A DNA stretch of 64,000 nucleotides from Bactericera cockerelli (GCA_024516035.1 CM044957.1:21485570-21549569); one strand, 5' to 3'. Shown: positions 22,266 to 33,600, numbered from the stretch's first letter. Notes: generated by a model from the letters alone, not told the origin. Numbers and translations are program-made.

Positions 22266-22559
22266 ATCTAATAAACTGGTTTGTTCAACAAAAATACTTA
22301 TACGGTACTTGGCTGGTTTACGCCTTTGCACACGTGCAGTAAAAATGGTGCACGCTTACTTTGCAAGAACGATAATTGACGATTGCAGGAAGACTGATAC
22401 AACCTTATTGCCTCAAGCGTGCTGAATGTTTACATAAGCAAGTAGAATTCAATATTCACGTTTACAGGAAGTAGGATTCACTCTTTCTAACTACGCTTAC
22501 TTCAGCGTGTATAAAAGCAAGGCTTCCTGCAAGGTTATGTGCTATCTGGGATATATACA

Positions 22560-22715
22560 TAACAGGAATAAATTCAGAGAGGAGTGCAGAGAAATAGAAA
22601 GAGAGGAGGAAAGGTGTTCACATTTTGATATCATAATTGCTAATTGTACTCATTCTAATATTGAGTGGGGCATTCTTCCTTTTGTAACCACGAAGTGTTG
22701 TTTTTGGGGGATAAT
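22560..22715 (+). mobile_element. dispersed repeat ending next to exon 11
   Basis: GAAATAGAAAGAGAGGAGGA ... TGTAACCACGAAGTGTTGTT TTTGGGGGATAA matches 34139-34280 and, in reverse, 39067-39240. It ends about 20 bases upstream of the exon 11 acceptor. Confidence 0.7.
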
Positions 22716-22736
22716 CATAACCCGTTTCCATTTCAG

Positions 22737-22874
22737 ATGTATCCTTCATGTTCTTATCGTACGGTACGCGGGATCGATTTCAGTCGTATGTCACAGACCC
22801 TCAAAATGTATTCACTCTACAACAAGGCGATATTCAAACTTCTATCGATCCAGTCATAGCCAGACTCCGAGAAT
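22737..22874 (+). CDS. VWA-like secreted protein, exon 11 (end of VWA-like domain)
   Basis: Acceptor CCATTTCAG, donor GAAT|GTAAGT. The frame DVSFMFLSYGTRDRFQSYV then FTLQQGDIQTSIDPVIARL fits the last strand and helix of a VWA fold. The correct frame is not the one that gives the longest local ORF. A dispersed repeat ends about 20 bases before the acceptor. Residues 698-743. Confidence 0.87.
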
Positions 22875-22889
22875 GTAAGTAGAGAAAAA

Positions 22890-23342
22890 TATACTGCCAA
22901 TTTTATTATGGACACAATTCTTCCTCGTGATCGGTTGACATATGGTATTCCAACTTTCCATTATCGCTATATTTTGAGATTTTTACTTCCGATAAATTTC
23001 TAATCTATATATACAGGGTGTCCCATATACAGATGCATATATTTTGAAGCGGTCTGTGTGATCATTTTTGTGTCAACTGCAAGTTATAAATGAAAATTTT
23101 CTGAGTACAAATAGTTCTACTAACTAACTTTATCAATCAAATCAAAGAGTTAAATTAACAAAGCGATCGATTTGTTCGGTGGAAGAGAAAGCCACAAGCT
23201 TTAACCCCGCCCCTTGGTTTGCTACATATTTTTTTTGTTCTTTTCATTTTTTTTTTTTTTTGTTAATAGGGGTTTTTCTTCATATGAACAAAACCCTAGA
23301 AAGAGATTATCATTAATTCTATTCATATTTAATATCTTCCAG
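22890..23342 (+). other. intron 11: minus end of an ACTTCC repeat, otherwise nothing clear
   Basis: CCAATTTTATTATGGACACA with GTGATCGGTTGACATA near 22896-22940 is a fragment of the ACTTCC family. A CAGGGTGTCCCATA follows at 23017, and a T-run lies at 23247-23262. Confidence 0.5.
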
Positions 23343-23497
23343 TACCCAAGCGTCTCATTAACCCCATGTGTGGTTCAAACTGGTATGGTGAATGGTATGA
23401 CAATATTCAACACATTGGCTATGTCGAACCAAGTGGCATCAATTACTATAAACTGTCGTCCAACTATTTCTACAACTCACAGACTCCTAGGATAAGA
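23343..23497 (+). CDS. VWA-like secreted protein, exon 12
   Basis: Acceptor ATCTTCCAG, donor AGA|GTAAGT. Encodes LPKRLINPMCGSNWYGEW and a Tyr/Asn-rich segment ending SQTPRIR. Trp and Tyr are frequent, as in an extracellular beta domain. Residues 744-795. Confidence 0.88.
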
Positions 23498-23574
23498 GTA
23501 AGTTTTACATCATATTTTTATTCTATGAGAAACTTATATTCGTAAAAGTTGTATTGATTCATGAAATAAAATAC

Positions 23575-23640
23575 TACTTCCGAGAAGTTTCTAATATTAG
23601 AAATCGGAAGTATTGTGTTCGTTAACGAACGTGCTATCGT
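23575..23640 (+). mobile_element. ACTTCC repeat head (fragment)
   Basis: ACTTCCGAGAAGTTTCTAAT, ATTAGAAATCGGAAGTATTG and CGTTAACGAACG show the palindromic head only. Confidence 0.65.
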
Positions 23641-23845
23641 TAACGAACAAAAGGTGACAAGAAAAATGTGACAGTTTGATTTATTCAAAAATTTGAGGTT
23701 GTAAAAATACAAAGTGAACACAGCAATGAAAACACATGATCTAGAAACCAGCCATCACCAGGGTTCCTCAAACCTCCGAAATAACGGTCAAATAACTAGG
23801 GGTTCCTAACTAAATAAGGTTCGTCCAATAACTATTTCTGAGTTA

Positions 23846-23892
23846 CTAGCGGGCTGCACCCACTTCGCCAAGCCATCAACACACACACAAAT
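23846..23892 (-). mobile_element. Helitron-like CTAG hairpin end with short (CA)n
   Basis: CTAGCGGGCTGCACCCACTT then CGCCAAGCCATC and ACACACACAC. Fourth copy of this terminal structure, in intron 12. Confidence 0.5.
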
Positions 23893-24400
23893 TTGGTATG
23901 TAGACCTCATTTATAGAGAGGATGCAACACGAAATCTGTGTAGCCAATGGCGGCGTTTGGCGGTTCTGGCTAAACGATAAAAGATACGAAAACTTCGAAC
24001 AACTTTTTCTTACAATAAAAAAATAAGGGTCTGTTTTTATTTTATTTTTTGATATCTCTAACTTTTTGGACCTCGGCCTCAATTTACCTGTATTTTGGGG
24101 GGGACTAATTTTTTTATCATTCATCTAGATGGGGGTTGTGACATATCAAATCCAATGATTTTGAGGTGCTGAAATCGAATTTGGCATTAAATTTTTTCTA
24201 TCTCTTACCGTTGAGTCACTAGTGACGGAATTTGGCTTCTTTTCGGGGGATAAGGAAAGTCATGTGATATCACACCAGTTTATATTATTTATTATTATTA
24301 CATATTTGTTTTGAGGCAAGTTGAAGACTATATTTTTCCGTTTTTTACAATAACCAGTAAAAGGAAATAGAAAAACTATAAACCTGTCTTCTGGTTACAG

Positions 24401-24638
24401 ATTCAAGGCCAAGGGTATGGAAACCTCATGGTCTGCTACAGTCGTTTCAATTCTCATCCCAACGGTAACAACACTGCAACCTCTCAAAATAGCTATGGAT
24501 CTTATCAGTCTCAACAGAGTGGTTATCAGCCAGGACAAAGTAACTATCCCGGTCAAAGTACATATTCTGGAAGCAATGGTTACCCAGGTCAGAATGGCTA
24601 CTCTGGAAGTGGCAGCTACATAAACCAAGGACGCCAAG
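24401..24638 (+). CDS. VWA-like secreted protein, exon 13 (Tyr/Gly/Gln repeats)
   Basis: Acceptor GGTTACAG, donor CAAG|GTAAAT. After YGNLMVCYSRFNSHP the sequence becomes low complexity with repeated YxSxQ, GYQPGQ and NGYPGQ units. Residues 796-874. Such Gly/Tyr/Gln sequence is common in extracellular elastic or adhesive linkers; that role is inference. Confidence 0.9.
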
Positions 24639-24779
24639 GTAAATGTTTCATTTTAAATAATGAATTGTTTCGAAAACACAATATTCTGAAACACTTAGAA
24701 AAAAGATAAAAAATATCTTTAAAAACACCGCGTAAAAAATGACCGTAAAGATTCGTTTACCCCCACCCCAAATAATATG

Positions 24780-25560
24780 AAAACTGTTATGACACATCTC
24801 GGCCCAGGTGTGAAGAACACCCTATACAAAGAAAGAGACAGCGCGGCAGAGTGGTTGGGCAGGGCTGCAAAACCAGTCGATCGCGGAGTGATTTTGGGTC
24901 GATCACGCCCAGAGAGGTGAGATGACGTTCTAAAAGTCTAGATCTCTAAAGTACCTACAAAATGTTTGTGAACGAGGTTTTCTGGCATCTCACACAAGTC
25001 AAAGTTAACTCATGAGAATTAAAAGGGGGGGTTGATTTGATTATCTGAGACTTTATACCTAGTAGATCTTCTTCTGTAAAGGTTGGGCACCCCTGGTGTA
25101 TGGTAACGGAAAACATAGTTCCCATGCATTTCATGTACTTTAAACCAACGAAAAGGTCAACATGAATTTCAAAAATTGCAATTTTTATTACAGAAATAGA
25201 CACTACGTCTAAAAAGGAATGGATTTGACTTTTTGTTTGACTTACTAGGTCAAAATTTTGGACAAAAAAGTGAAAAAACGATGTCTACGACTTGCCGATA
25301 CAGAATTACTTCCGATGAATATCTAATATTAGAAATCGGAAGTAGGTATTGTGTTCATTTTTGTAAAAAATAATAATATTTTTTGCTCCGATTTCAATTT
25401 TTTTCATATTCTAGACGTTTCATAACCTCCTGAGTAACTTTGGTTTTGTGTCACTTGTATCTTTAAAAATTATTCAACGTTTCTAGATTTGCTTTATCTG
25501 GTAGAATACCGTTTTTCCTACATTCTATGATTCATACTGTGAAATTCCAATGACTTTAAA
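24780..25560 (+). other. intron 13: mixed repeat fragments
   Basis: 24793-24850 (CTCGGCCCAGGTGTGAAGAA, ACAAAGAAAGAGACAGCG) resembles 29063-29115. 25090-25260 resembles 29120-29280. 25303-25560 is a partial ACTTCC repeat. No gene. Confidence 0.55.
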
Positions 25561-25579
25561 TTATTCATTATACATACAG

Positions 25580-25933
25580 GATCAAGTGGCTACCCAGGTG
25601 TAGGATCAAATGGCTACCAACAACCAAATGGCTACCAACAAACCAATGGATACCAACAAGCTCCTTCATCTGGTGGCATCTTCGCAAGCATTTCACGGAC
25701 ATTCTCTGGATCTTCCTCCTACAATACACAAGGTTACAATAGCTACAATAGTAGAGACTTCACCTGTAAATCTCTACTTAACTCCGACATGGTAGAAATA
25801 CCTCTGGATGACCCCTGTGCCTCGTATGACTATGCCTACCAGTGTCCTCCGCTTTACATTTCTGTGTCTGGAACATCTAGTGGTGTACCACACTCGGGTG
25901 GATACAATGCACCATCTAATTTTAGATGTTCAG
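25580..25933 (+). CDS. VWA-like secreted protein, exon 14 (GYQQ tandem repeats and Cys-rich part)
   Basis: Acceptor CATACAG, donor CAG|GTGAGT. Three near-identical 18-base units encode NGYQQ-type repeats at 25609-25660, followed by a Ser/Tyr-rich stretch and a Cys-containing region (FTCKSLL, DDPCASYDYAYQCPP, FRCS). Residues 875-992. The same low-complexity bias continues across the intron from exon 13. Confidence 0.9.
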
Positions 25934-25977
25934 GTGAGTGAATCAAATTAATATGAGGTCATTTTATAACTTTATTA

Positions 25978-26160
25978 TACAGAGTGAACGAAAATTCACA
26001 GAATGAATTTATATATTTTCAATAAACAAATAAACTTGGGCGCAAACAAGATATCACTGCATTCAAGGCTAAAAGTTTTTGGATAGGAGTTTTGGAACTT
26101 GGCCCTTTTTTCAACGGTACCTAGTTTTTTGTGGGTATTTTTTTCTCAAACTAACACAAT
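25978..26160. mobile_element. repeat fragments in intron 14
   Basis: AGAGTGAACGAAAATTCACA resembles the ends of the 32066-32695 MITE. 26037-26150 is a partial copy of the intron-1 inverted-repeat element (CACTGCATTCAAGG, TTTTTGGATAGGAGTTTTGG). Confidence 0.6.
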
Positions 26161-26429
26161 TTTTTTGAAGATAATTAAATTTATTTTACCAAATCCTTCA
26201 ATGTGAAACTGATGACAGAAATATGCGATTTTTGCTGATGTACCTACATACATAAAAAGATGCACACCTGTAAATCATTTGGAGAGGTAAAACATCATAA
26301 ACTACTTACCTAAACTTACTTTTAACACAGTTATGTACTATTTGTATTCCAAACCGTTCATTTATTACAGAACGTCTATTGAGTTCTTATTTTTTACGAT
26401 ATCTGATGTGAATGACTATCTACTTTCAG

Positions 26430-26566
26430 ATGAGGGATGCCGTTACCCGGATATGATCAAATACATCATTAGTCATGAGGGTCTCACTTGCTACAGTGGC
26501 GTGGCTACCCACATCCCCAGCATTCTGCTCCTGGTAGCAGCAGTATTCATCTCGTGTCGGACATAG
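26430..26566 (+). CDS. VWA-like secreted protein, exon 15 (hydrophobic C-terminus)
   Basis: Acceptor CTACTTTCAG, stop TAG at 26564-26566. Encodes DEGCRYPDMIKYIISHEG, LTCYSGVATHI, then the hydrophobic stretch PSILLLVAAVFIS with only a few residues after it. That is the shape of a GPI-anchor signal; a single C-terminal membrane helix is the alternative. I found no convincing polyadenylation signal nearby. Residues 993-1037. Confidence 0.9.
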
Positions 26567-27055
26567 ACCCTTCTCTGAGCTAAAGGAAGAGTTCCTGAAT
26601 GTTTTACAACGTTGTGTTGAAATTGGGGTTACCTTAAACCCCAATGATGGCGGTATAATTTTTCTTACAATTTTTCTTTTTCCAGTACTCAACATTGAAT
26701 GGTCCAGTACTCAATATTGAATGAATGAGAAAAAAAAAGTCGAAGAATTTTTTTTTGAAGCTACATTTTCGTACTTCAAAGTTATTGAAATCTTATTGTT
26801 CAATCTACCTGAACATATATTCATATTGGTCGAATCCGATTATATTGGATGTATCAAAATTGAAGTAGACAACACGATATCTTGCTGGTTTCTTGCAATG
26901 TCCCAAAGGTCTCCCACCCTCTATACAGAGTTTCCATATTTTACTAAAAATAGCCTTTCACTAATTCGCATGAAAATGCCAGAGGAATAATTTTGTAGTT
27001 CCGTAAAGATTTGCCTCATCCACCATGCAACATTTTGATCGACATGCAATCTACC

Positions 27056-28215
27056 GAAAAAACTCAGGTCCCCTCTGAAACTTTCAAGGTATATGAGGGG
27101 TTGTGTTCTTAATATAAAACCGAGTTTTTGTATTTTTCAAAAAGGCGGAAATTTTTTTTGGATATTTTGTGAAACACATATTTTTATCTTTTTACTTACA
27201 TCGCACAGTACATTTTTGGGAATCAAAATTGTTGTTTGTGATAAGTATTTTCTAACAATAGTAAAAAATTCTGTAGGTCAATTAGGTCAATAATAATTGT
27301 AGTCAAAAGGTCCAGAGCCCGCGGAGTGTTTTTTTCGTTCGTGAAAATCGTAAAATGTAGAAGTTGTTTTGCTTTTATGTTCCAACGTTATTATAAGTAC
27401 TTGCACTTACCTCTAGTGTGAGTGCTCAAAAAAGATTCTGCGATTTATGGTTTTCAATATAACGTTCGGGACAATGGCTGTGGCTACAAAACACTGCATT
27501 TGTTCTTCATTAAAAACTCATAACTGCATTTTGTCAAATATTTAAAAGTTTTATGGTATGTTGATTGTTGAATGTTTATTTTTAAGTTTAAATACCTGTT
27601 TTCATTTTATCTGGGGATCAAACCTAGGTCACCATGCGTGCAATACCTAGCGCGCAAACTCACTATGCCACGCTGACTACCCCCGAACAATATGAAAACT
27701 GAGAAGAGTACAAATCAATATTTAGTATACTGTAAAACTCTCAACAATTAAATAATTGAAACGAACTAGAAATGAGCTTTTACCTTAAGAGTCTATGTAT
27801 GTCAAACGTAAGCGCTTAGTAGCCATAGCTCGAGGCGTGAACTTCAAGGTGCCATACATGGAAAACAATAAATCTTGAATCTTTTTGAAGCACTCATTTT
27901 ATAGCTAAATGCTAGCACTTTCAGAGAGTTAATCTCATATCACGCGAAAAAAATTACACAATTTACATTATTGATGAAAAACAAATGCCCCTGACTTTTG
28001 AACATGCATTTACAAATGTGATTGACCTAATTGACCTAAAATGATTATTTTACTATTTTTCAAGATGAAAATACACGTATATTATTTCATATAAACGCCA
28101 TAAAAAGTAATTTACCCCATTTTGAGATACCTGTATACGAAACTCGGTTTTATAGCCAGGATAGAACCCCTAACATTCCCGTAAAGTTTCAGAGGGGCCT
28201 AATTTTTCCTATTGA
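27056..28215. mobile_element. diverged palindromic element with nested SINE fragment
   Basis: CCCCTCTGAAACTTTCAAGG and ATAAAACCGAGTTTTTGTAT at 27068-27140 return in inverse at 28130-28205. GTCAATTAGGTCAATAATAA near 27277 mirrors 28020-28050. A tRNA-SINE head lies inside at 27612-27682. Confidence 0.65.
27612..27682 (-). mobile_element. tRNA-SINE head, minus
   Basis: Reverse complement gives GGCATAGTGAGTTTGCGCGC then CATGGTGACCTAGGTTTGAT, closely like the box A and box B of the SINE at 33381. Confidence 0.65.
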
Positions 28216-28367
28216 ATACTGCAGTTTTATCGTACTAATGGATTTTATTAATCGAATTTTGAATATGTAGGTACCTGAATACCAATTTTTCACTTAGAGC
28301 ACATGTATCTATGGATAAAGTTGTTAAAATTACATCTCAATCTCTTTCCTTTAGAATTTTTGAGTCA

Positions 28368-28592
28368 TTAACCCTGCGTAGGGCGCGCTGATCTGGTATG
28401 TGAATTCCACATAAATACTCAGAAATTGAAAAAAATAAAAATATTTTTTGCTCATTGTCTACATCCTGAACATGATTGGTAAATTTTGGTTTAATTTAAT
28501 ACGACATTTTAGGGATTTGTTCCGTCATGTGCCTGTTAGGCTCACCCCGCCCCGATTTTGAAAATCCCAGACGGCGCCCTACGCAGGGTTAA
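28368..28592. mobile_element. piggyBac-type MITE, 217 bp, TTAA target duplication
   Basis: CCCTGCGTAGGGCGC at 28372 and its exact inverse ending at 28588 are flanked by TTAA at 28368-28371 and 28589-28592. A TTAA duplication with CCC/GGG ends is the signature of piggyBac elements. No transposase, so a non-autonomous copy. Confidence 0.85.
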
Positions 28593-29062
28593 AGTCCAAG
28601 TTTCAAGATATGATTCATGAAGGAAACCTTCAATGTTATTTTACTGTAAATATTTCTAATAATTTAATTTAAGGTAAATCAGATTCTATTTATTTACTCT
28701 TGAGAAAATACTACGAGTATAGTATTATAACTAGTTTCGTAGTTTAGATTAAATGTGATCTCTATATAAATTATAAACTTGGTTTTCAGAAAGAAGTTGA
28801 AAAGCACTTACATCAGATATAATACATACACTCAAAACCTTGGAATTATTCAATTCAAGGAGAACAGAGTCAAGTTACAGCATTGAAAATTGACATTATT
28901 TTCAGAAATATGGTTCTTCAAGTTTAACACTGGTAAAATCTTAAGTGTTAAAATTATGTTGCCTAGAAAATTTCAACTATTCTAAAGGCAAATTAGCGTA
29001 GAAAATTTTATGTTGGCGATATTGCGTGTATGACACCGTACTTTTACTTCCGCTAATATCAA

Positions 29063-29080
29063 ACACCTCGGCCGAGGTGT
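29063..29080. repeat. 18-bp palindrome ACACCTCGGCCGAGGTGT
   Basis: Perfect palindrome, with an identical copy at 48796-48813. Near-form CTCGGCCCAGGTGT at 24799. Confidence 0.95.
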
Positions 29081-29770
29081 GAAGAACCCCAATACAAAGA
29101 CAGGGCGGCAGAGTGTAAGGTAATGGAAAACATAGTCCCATGCATTTCATTTACTTTCAGCCAGCAAAAATTTCTACATGAATTTCAAAAACTTCAATTT
29201 TTATTGCAGAAATAGACTTTACGATAAAAAAAGAAAATAATTTGACTTTTTGTTTGACTTCCTAGGACAACAGGAACCCTATTTTCGGGACCTCCCAACA
29301 ATCGTGAAAGACACGAAAAGATTCATAATTTTTTTTCTTCAGTTTTTTTTTTCATACGAATCCTTTGAGAGGTCTGGTGATTTCAGGTGATTTCATGCCC
29401 TAAACTTGGCATGGAAGAAGGTTAGGTGAGTTGTCTAAAGTGATGAAGATATAATGACGATGAGCCCAGACCAAAAAAATATAAGCGGGCGGCCACGTAA
29501 AACAAATTTGAAGAAAATCGGTTAAATAGTTTCGGAGATACAAGTGATTTAGTAAAAAAAATCTCAAAATTGCCATGTGTATATGTAATATTATGTATAC
29601 AATGTGAATCAATCACGATTTCCTATATGAGACTACTTTTAACCAATATACAGCTTGATACACTAGTCTCGATTTCGAGTTTTTGTCAAAAATAAACTAT
29701 GACCTAATAAATAGAATTAAATTTGACGTTGAATAATTTGTTGTACTGTAGTCTTAACGCTTTACTCGAC

Positions 29771-29990
29771 GTGAAAAATTAACGCCCTTTGGTCTTTGGT
29801 AGGTCAAACCGTTACTTTTGAAAAATTATTAATTTTTTGACTTGAGTATCACCCGGTATGTTGGCCAAGAGGAAAAACGAATGGTACCATGTCATTCAGC
29901 TTGAAAAATTAACGTTATTTAATGGGTCACACTTGCAATTCTGGCAAATAATCGAATTCCATACTTGCGTATCAGCCTGTATGTTGGTCC
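29771..29990 (+). repeat. two-unit diverged tandem repeat
   Basis: TGAAAAATTAACG ... CACCCGGTATGTTGGCC and TGAAAAATTAACG ... CAGCCTGTATGTTGGTCC are successive units of roughly 100-120 bp. Confidence 0.7.
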
Positions 29991-32065
29991 AAAATGGTCC
30001 GTTCCAAGAAATGATTTTAACACGTTGCTAATTGATGCTATTTGACACTTCATACCTACGCCTTAATCAGTAGTTACTACACAAAATATTTATGTATTAA
30101 GTATTTATCCCTTTACCTTCTTTGTACCTATTGTTATGCCTTACGAGTATGTATTATGTATGACTAAGTACTTATGTCTCATAACTATACAAGAAACTAA
30201 TACGTCCATTTATTTTTTACTTTTGCTATATTTGTACTTGTTTGTACTTACCTAAATTTTTTGATTCAATCACTTTTTTCTGTAAATAATAAAACAAAGA
30301 AATCACAAATTATATATTTATTCAGCCTTTTTTATTCTACATGACTCAATTTTTTGACCAAGCTTCTACTGATGATATAGAATGTCTGGATGGATGGTTT
30401 CGTTTAGATAGCTGTGATAGAAAACGCTCTAAATATCGCACAAATAAATATTTATAAAAAAAAAAACATTTGTGGAAGGTTGAAAATGTAGAAAGAGTTC
30501 AAAGACATTCTAGAAATATATTTGGACAGCCAAATTTGAATTTGAAAAATTCAACTTTTACAAAGTGGACATTTTGAAAATCTTAAGAGCTCTTATACAC
30601 TGCCATTAGGAACATACCAAATTTCAGCTCAATCGGACTTTTTTCAAGCTTTTCTTGGCAGGATTTTCAAATTGAGCTTTTCCACCCAACCATTTAACCA
30701 TTTGTTGTAGACTAGTGGTCAGCAATAACTAGAAACAGAAGGAAATAAGAAAAGCTGTATAGGATAGGAATAAAAAAAAGATGTAGTAAAGAAGAAGAAT
30801 AGTAAGAATATGATACGGTGTGTGGGTCCAGATGGTAAGAGAATCTCGTTTAACCTACCTGTTAAAGGTGAAGTAGATTCCAAAACATTGATGTTCATAT
30901 CACTCATTACCATTACAATGAAATGTTGGTAAAGAGTGCTCAATTATTTAATTGGAGTCGTCTGCCTGAGACTTTCCACCAATGATATCTGTTTGATCCG
31001 CGAGATGTAACTCCACTCTGTGCATGTACAATTGTACATTATGCACAAAGCTCCCTATCCGTCACCTGGGACGCGCTCTGGTTGGGATACAGACACCCCC
31101 ATTGTATTAATTGTGTTATTACGACAATTACTACATACAGACATACACACACACACACATACATACAGCTTCATTTAATAAATATAGGTAGAAAGTTAAA
31201 ATTAATAATCTCACTGGCCGAACCTCTAGAATTAAACGACACAATTTTTTTAAAACTCACGTCAAAATGCGGGAAATCTCATTAAACTTTTAACAAAAAG
31301 TGTATAAGAATATTTTTTTGTTTTGTTTTAATATTTTTATTTTTTCATACTTTTTTCCTATCTTGAACCGTTTTAAAAAGGGCATTTTAGAAAAAGCTCG
31401 CCAGGGGGCAGTTGGCCGATCATTCCATATCCAAATTTTCTCACATTATATCGGTCTACCTTTGTGCCAAATTTGGTGCTTTTATTATAAAATGCACGAT
31501 TTGTAGAAATATCCTAGCTAATCTGCCGTATAAACACATACACGTACACACGAAATGACAATTTGATAAAAATTACTTTTTTAAATCAGGAGAGTCTACT
31601 TTGTCCAGAAATGTTATCAGCTCCATTTCGAAAAAAAAAAACGAAAACAATACTTGCCTTATAGGTAATTACCTTATAGATGATAGAAATTAAGACATGT
31701 AGCCTACGACCATTTTTAAAAAGAAATCAGTGATTGGCCGAGTCATTTGAGTTGGCTTGGGACACCCTGTATGATGTATTACATTACATAACAATGTTCA
31801 TATTAATGTGACATTAATTAGTAAGATTCTCACTCCTCAATTCAAAATCAGCAGATCAATTAATTGACGAGGAGACTGTCTCGAGAACAACATGGCTCAC
31901 AATTCTCAAGGTCACCTGCTGGTGGGTGTGTCAAGTTCAAGGCTACAGTTGCATGACTAACTGCATGTGAGCGTTAGGTCAGAGATAACTTCATCTTAAC
32001 AGTAGAAGACATGAACCAAATACAATGGACTTGGCAGCACAAGAAGAAAAATACGTACATATATA

Positions 32066-32695
32066 CACAGTGAACGAAAAGTCACGGAACGGATTTTTAA
32101 TTTTTTTACGGCTCAAGATAGTCGATTTTTCGGCGGAATTCAAATTTCTACAAGGTGTCCCAAGAGTAGTGAAACAGGCATACAAGGTGTCCCAAGAGTA
32201 ATGAAACAGGCATCAGCCCCGCGGAATCGTTGTTTTTCTTCGGAAAAAAGTGGTCAAACCTGGAGTGTGATACATCAAATCAGTGTACTTTTTCATGTAA
32301 AATCACTTGGTAGAATTGGTTTTTCAAATTTTACACGTTCGGACCCACAGTAGGTATGTGTTCGAGCGAGGTTCTCGGGGGACAACATTTTGATTACGAG
32401 ATGTATGATCAGACCTGTAAAATATCGAAAAACCTAAGCTACCACGTGATATTGCATAAAAAATTACACTGATTTGATGTATCACACTCTGGTTTTAAAT
32501 ACTTTTATGCCAAAGAAAAATCCATGATTGCGCGGGGTTCTTCGAAGATCCGTTTGATCAAAGTATAATGAGTGTAGAATTATGTGTAGAATTTAACGTG
32601 GATTTCCAGTATCAAATAAAAAATCTAATTAAAGTCTTTATCTTTACCCTTTAAAAAGATAAAATCCGTTCCAAGACTTTTCGTTCACTCAGTAT
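32066..32695. mobile_element. palindromic MITE of about 630 bp
   Basis: CAGTGAACGAAAAGTCACGG at the left matches in inverse CAAGACTTTTCGTTCACTC at the right. Inner segments GATACATCAAATCAGTGTAC and ACACTGATTTGATGTATCAC also pair. Only short spurious frames. Confidence 0.75.
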
Positions 32696-33156
32696 ATACA
32701 TTAATGTAAATGTATATATTCCTACCTGTCGTACGTGTAGAATGTAATAGGCTAGATAAACAATTATAGCACACACATAGAATATCAGAAAAAAGATAAC
32801 AAAACACAAACAGTCAACAAACTTGTCAGTAATAAATAACCGCGGTAGAGTCATTAATTTGTTTTTGAGTCTTTGCGAAAAAACGATTCAAAAGTATATT
32901 CATAAAGCTCCTATATTATTAAAGCTTTGTGTGTATGAGAGAGAGAAAGTACTTTCTTCGAATGTGATATCAGGTGGATTAAGTTGGGCCAGCCCCATAT
33001 GGAATTTTCATGTTTTCGTTGGTGCAATCGTTGGAATTTTCGTTTGTAGTGTTTGTATACCGTTCTCGAGATACTTGACATTTTTGTGGGCTGGGCCAAC
33101 TAAACAGCCCAGCCCAGAGGGAATTTCGATTTTTCTTTCTCAAGATTTGGATAGTA

Positions 33157-33351
33157 ATAATAATAATAATATCGTCTTATTTATACTGCCCGATAAGGAC
33201 TATTAAAGTCCCATTATTCCAACAGTAAGCCCAAGACATATTATTATGAGGTAAAAATCCCAAATGGGAGGATAACTTGTCATATCCCGGCTGGGTTTCG
33301 ACATCTGGATTCACAGAGTGCCGCCTTTACCACTGTGCTACCGGGACAGAC
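33157..33351 (-). mobile_element. tRNA-derived SINE with (ATT)n tail
   Basis: The minus strand begins GTCCCGGTAGCACAGTGGTA (box A) and GATGTCGAAACCCAGCC (box B), ending in an ATT repeat at 33157-33172. A truncated relative lies at 11128-11230. Confidence 0.75.
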
Positions 33352-33380
33352 GTCGTTTGTACCGTTAATTTTGTTTTTTA

Positions 33381-33600
33381 GTCACTGTGGCAGAGTGAGT
33401 TAGCGCGCTAGGCATTGCACACATGGTGACCTGGGTTCGATCCCCAGCGGTGTAGGAATTTTTCTGCTCTGTACTTGGATGTTCGGGGTCCACTCATCCC
33501 TCGTGAGGAAAAAGGAGTAGCTGCTTTGATGTGAAGCAGCGACCAGTGGCAGAATCATAAGCAAAAAAATACAAGGTATTGTAAATTAAATAAAAAAATG
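33381..33600 (+). mobile_element. tRNA-derived SINE, second family
   Basis: GTGGCAGAGTGAGTTAGCGC is a box A and GGTTCGATCCCCAGC a box B at tRNA-like spacing. The body contains CTCGTGAGGAAAAAGGAGTA and an A-rich end. A head-only minus copy is at 27612. Confidence 0.8.

Larger units (their letters stand above)
4060..26566 (+). other. 15-exon gene for a secreted protein with a VWA-like domain (gene span)
   Basis: I assembled 15 coding exons whose GT-AG borders and phases all agree: 3,114 coding bases and 1,037 residues from ATG 4073 to TAG 26564-26566. The N-terminus has a signal peptide (hydrophobic core about residues 8-20). A Pro/Arg-rich segment (170-240), a Gly-rich stretch (246-265) and a hydrophobic WGALKAGAIIAGIAAG stretch (285-300) follow. 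About 560-745 forms a VWA-like fold: a beta strand ending LVIDCSWDF with a degenerate MIDAS (D567, S569, D571 where Ser is usual), then RVVLFIP and VSFMFLSYG strands. Residues 800-900 are Gly/Tyr/Gln/Asn-rich repeats. The end is Cys-rich with a hydrophobic tail ending LLLVAAVFISC, which fits GPI anchoring or a membrane segment. An AG lies just before exon 1, so an upstream 5-prime UTR exon is likely. I do not recognise the gene; a role in adhesion or extracellular matrix is inference. Confidence 0.9.
28600..31050. other. intergenic, AT-rich, repeat fragments only
   Basis: Contains an 18-bp palindrome (29063-29080), a partial ACTTCC repeat end (29500-29625), a two-unit tandem (29771-29990) and a dispersed repeat also found at 16200 and 44290 (30540-30665). 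No gene seen. Confidence 0.6.

Noticed and set aside
24395..24637. 80-codon minus-strand frame opposite exon 13
   Set aside because: Shadow of the repetitive coding exon; no protein-family features.
27867..27872. AATAAA as polyadenylation signal of the VWA-like gene
   Set aside because: 1.3 kb past the stop and inside a palindromic element; chance AATAAA is common in AT-rich DNA.
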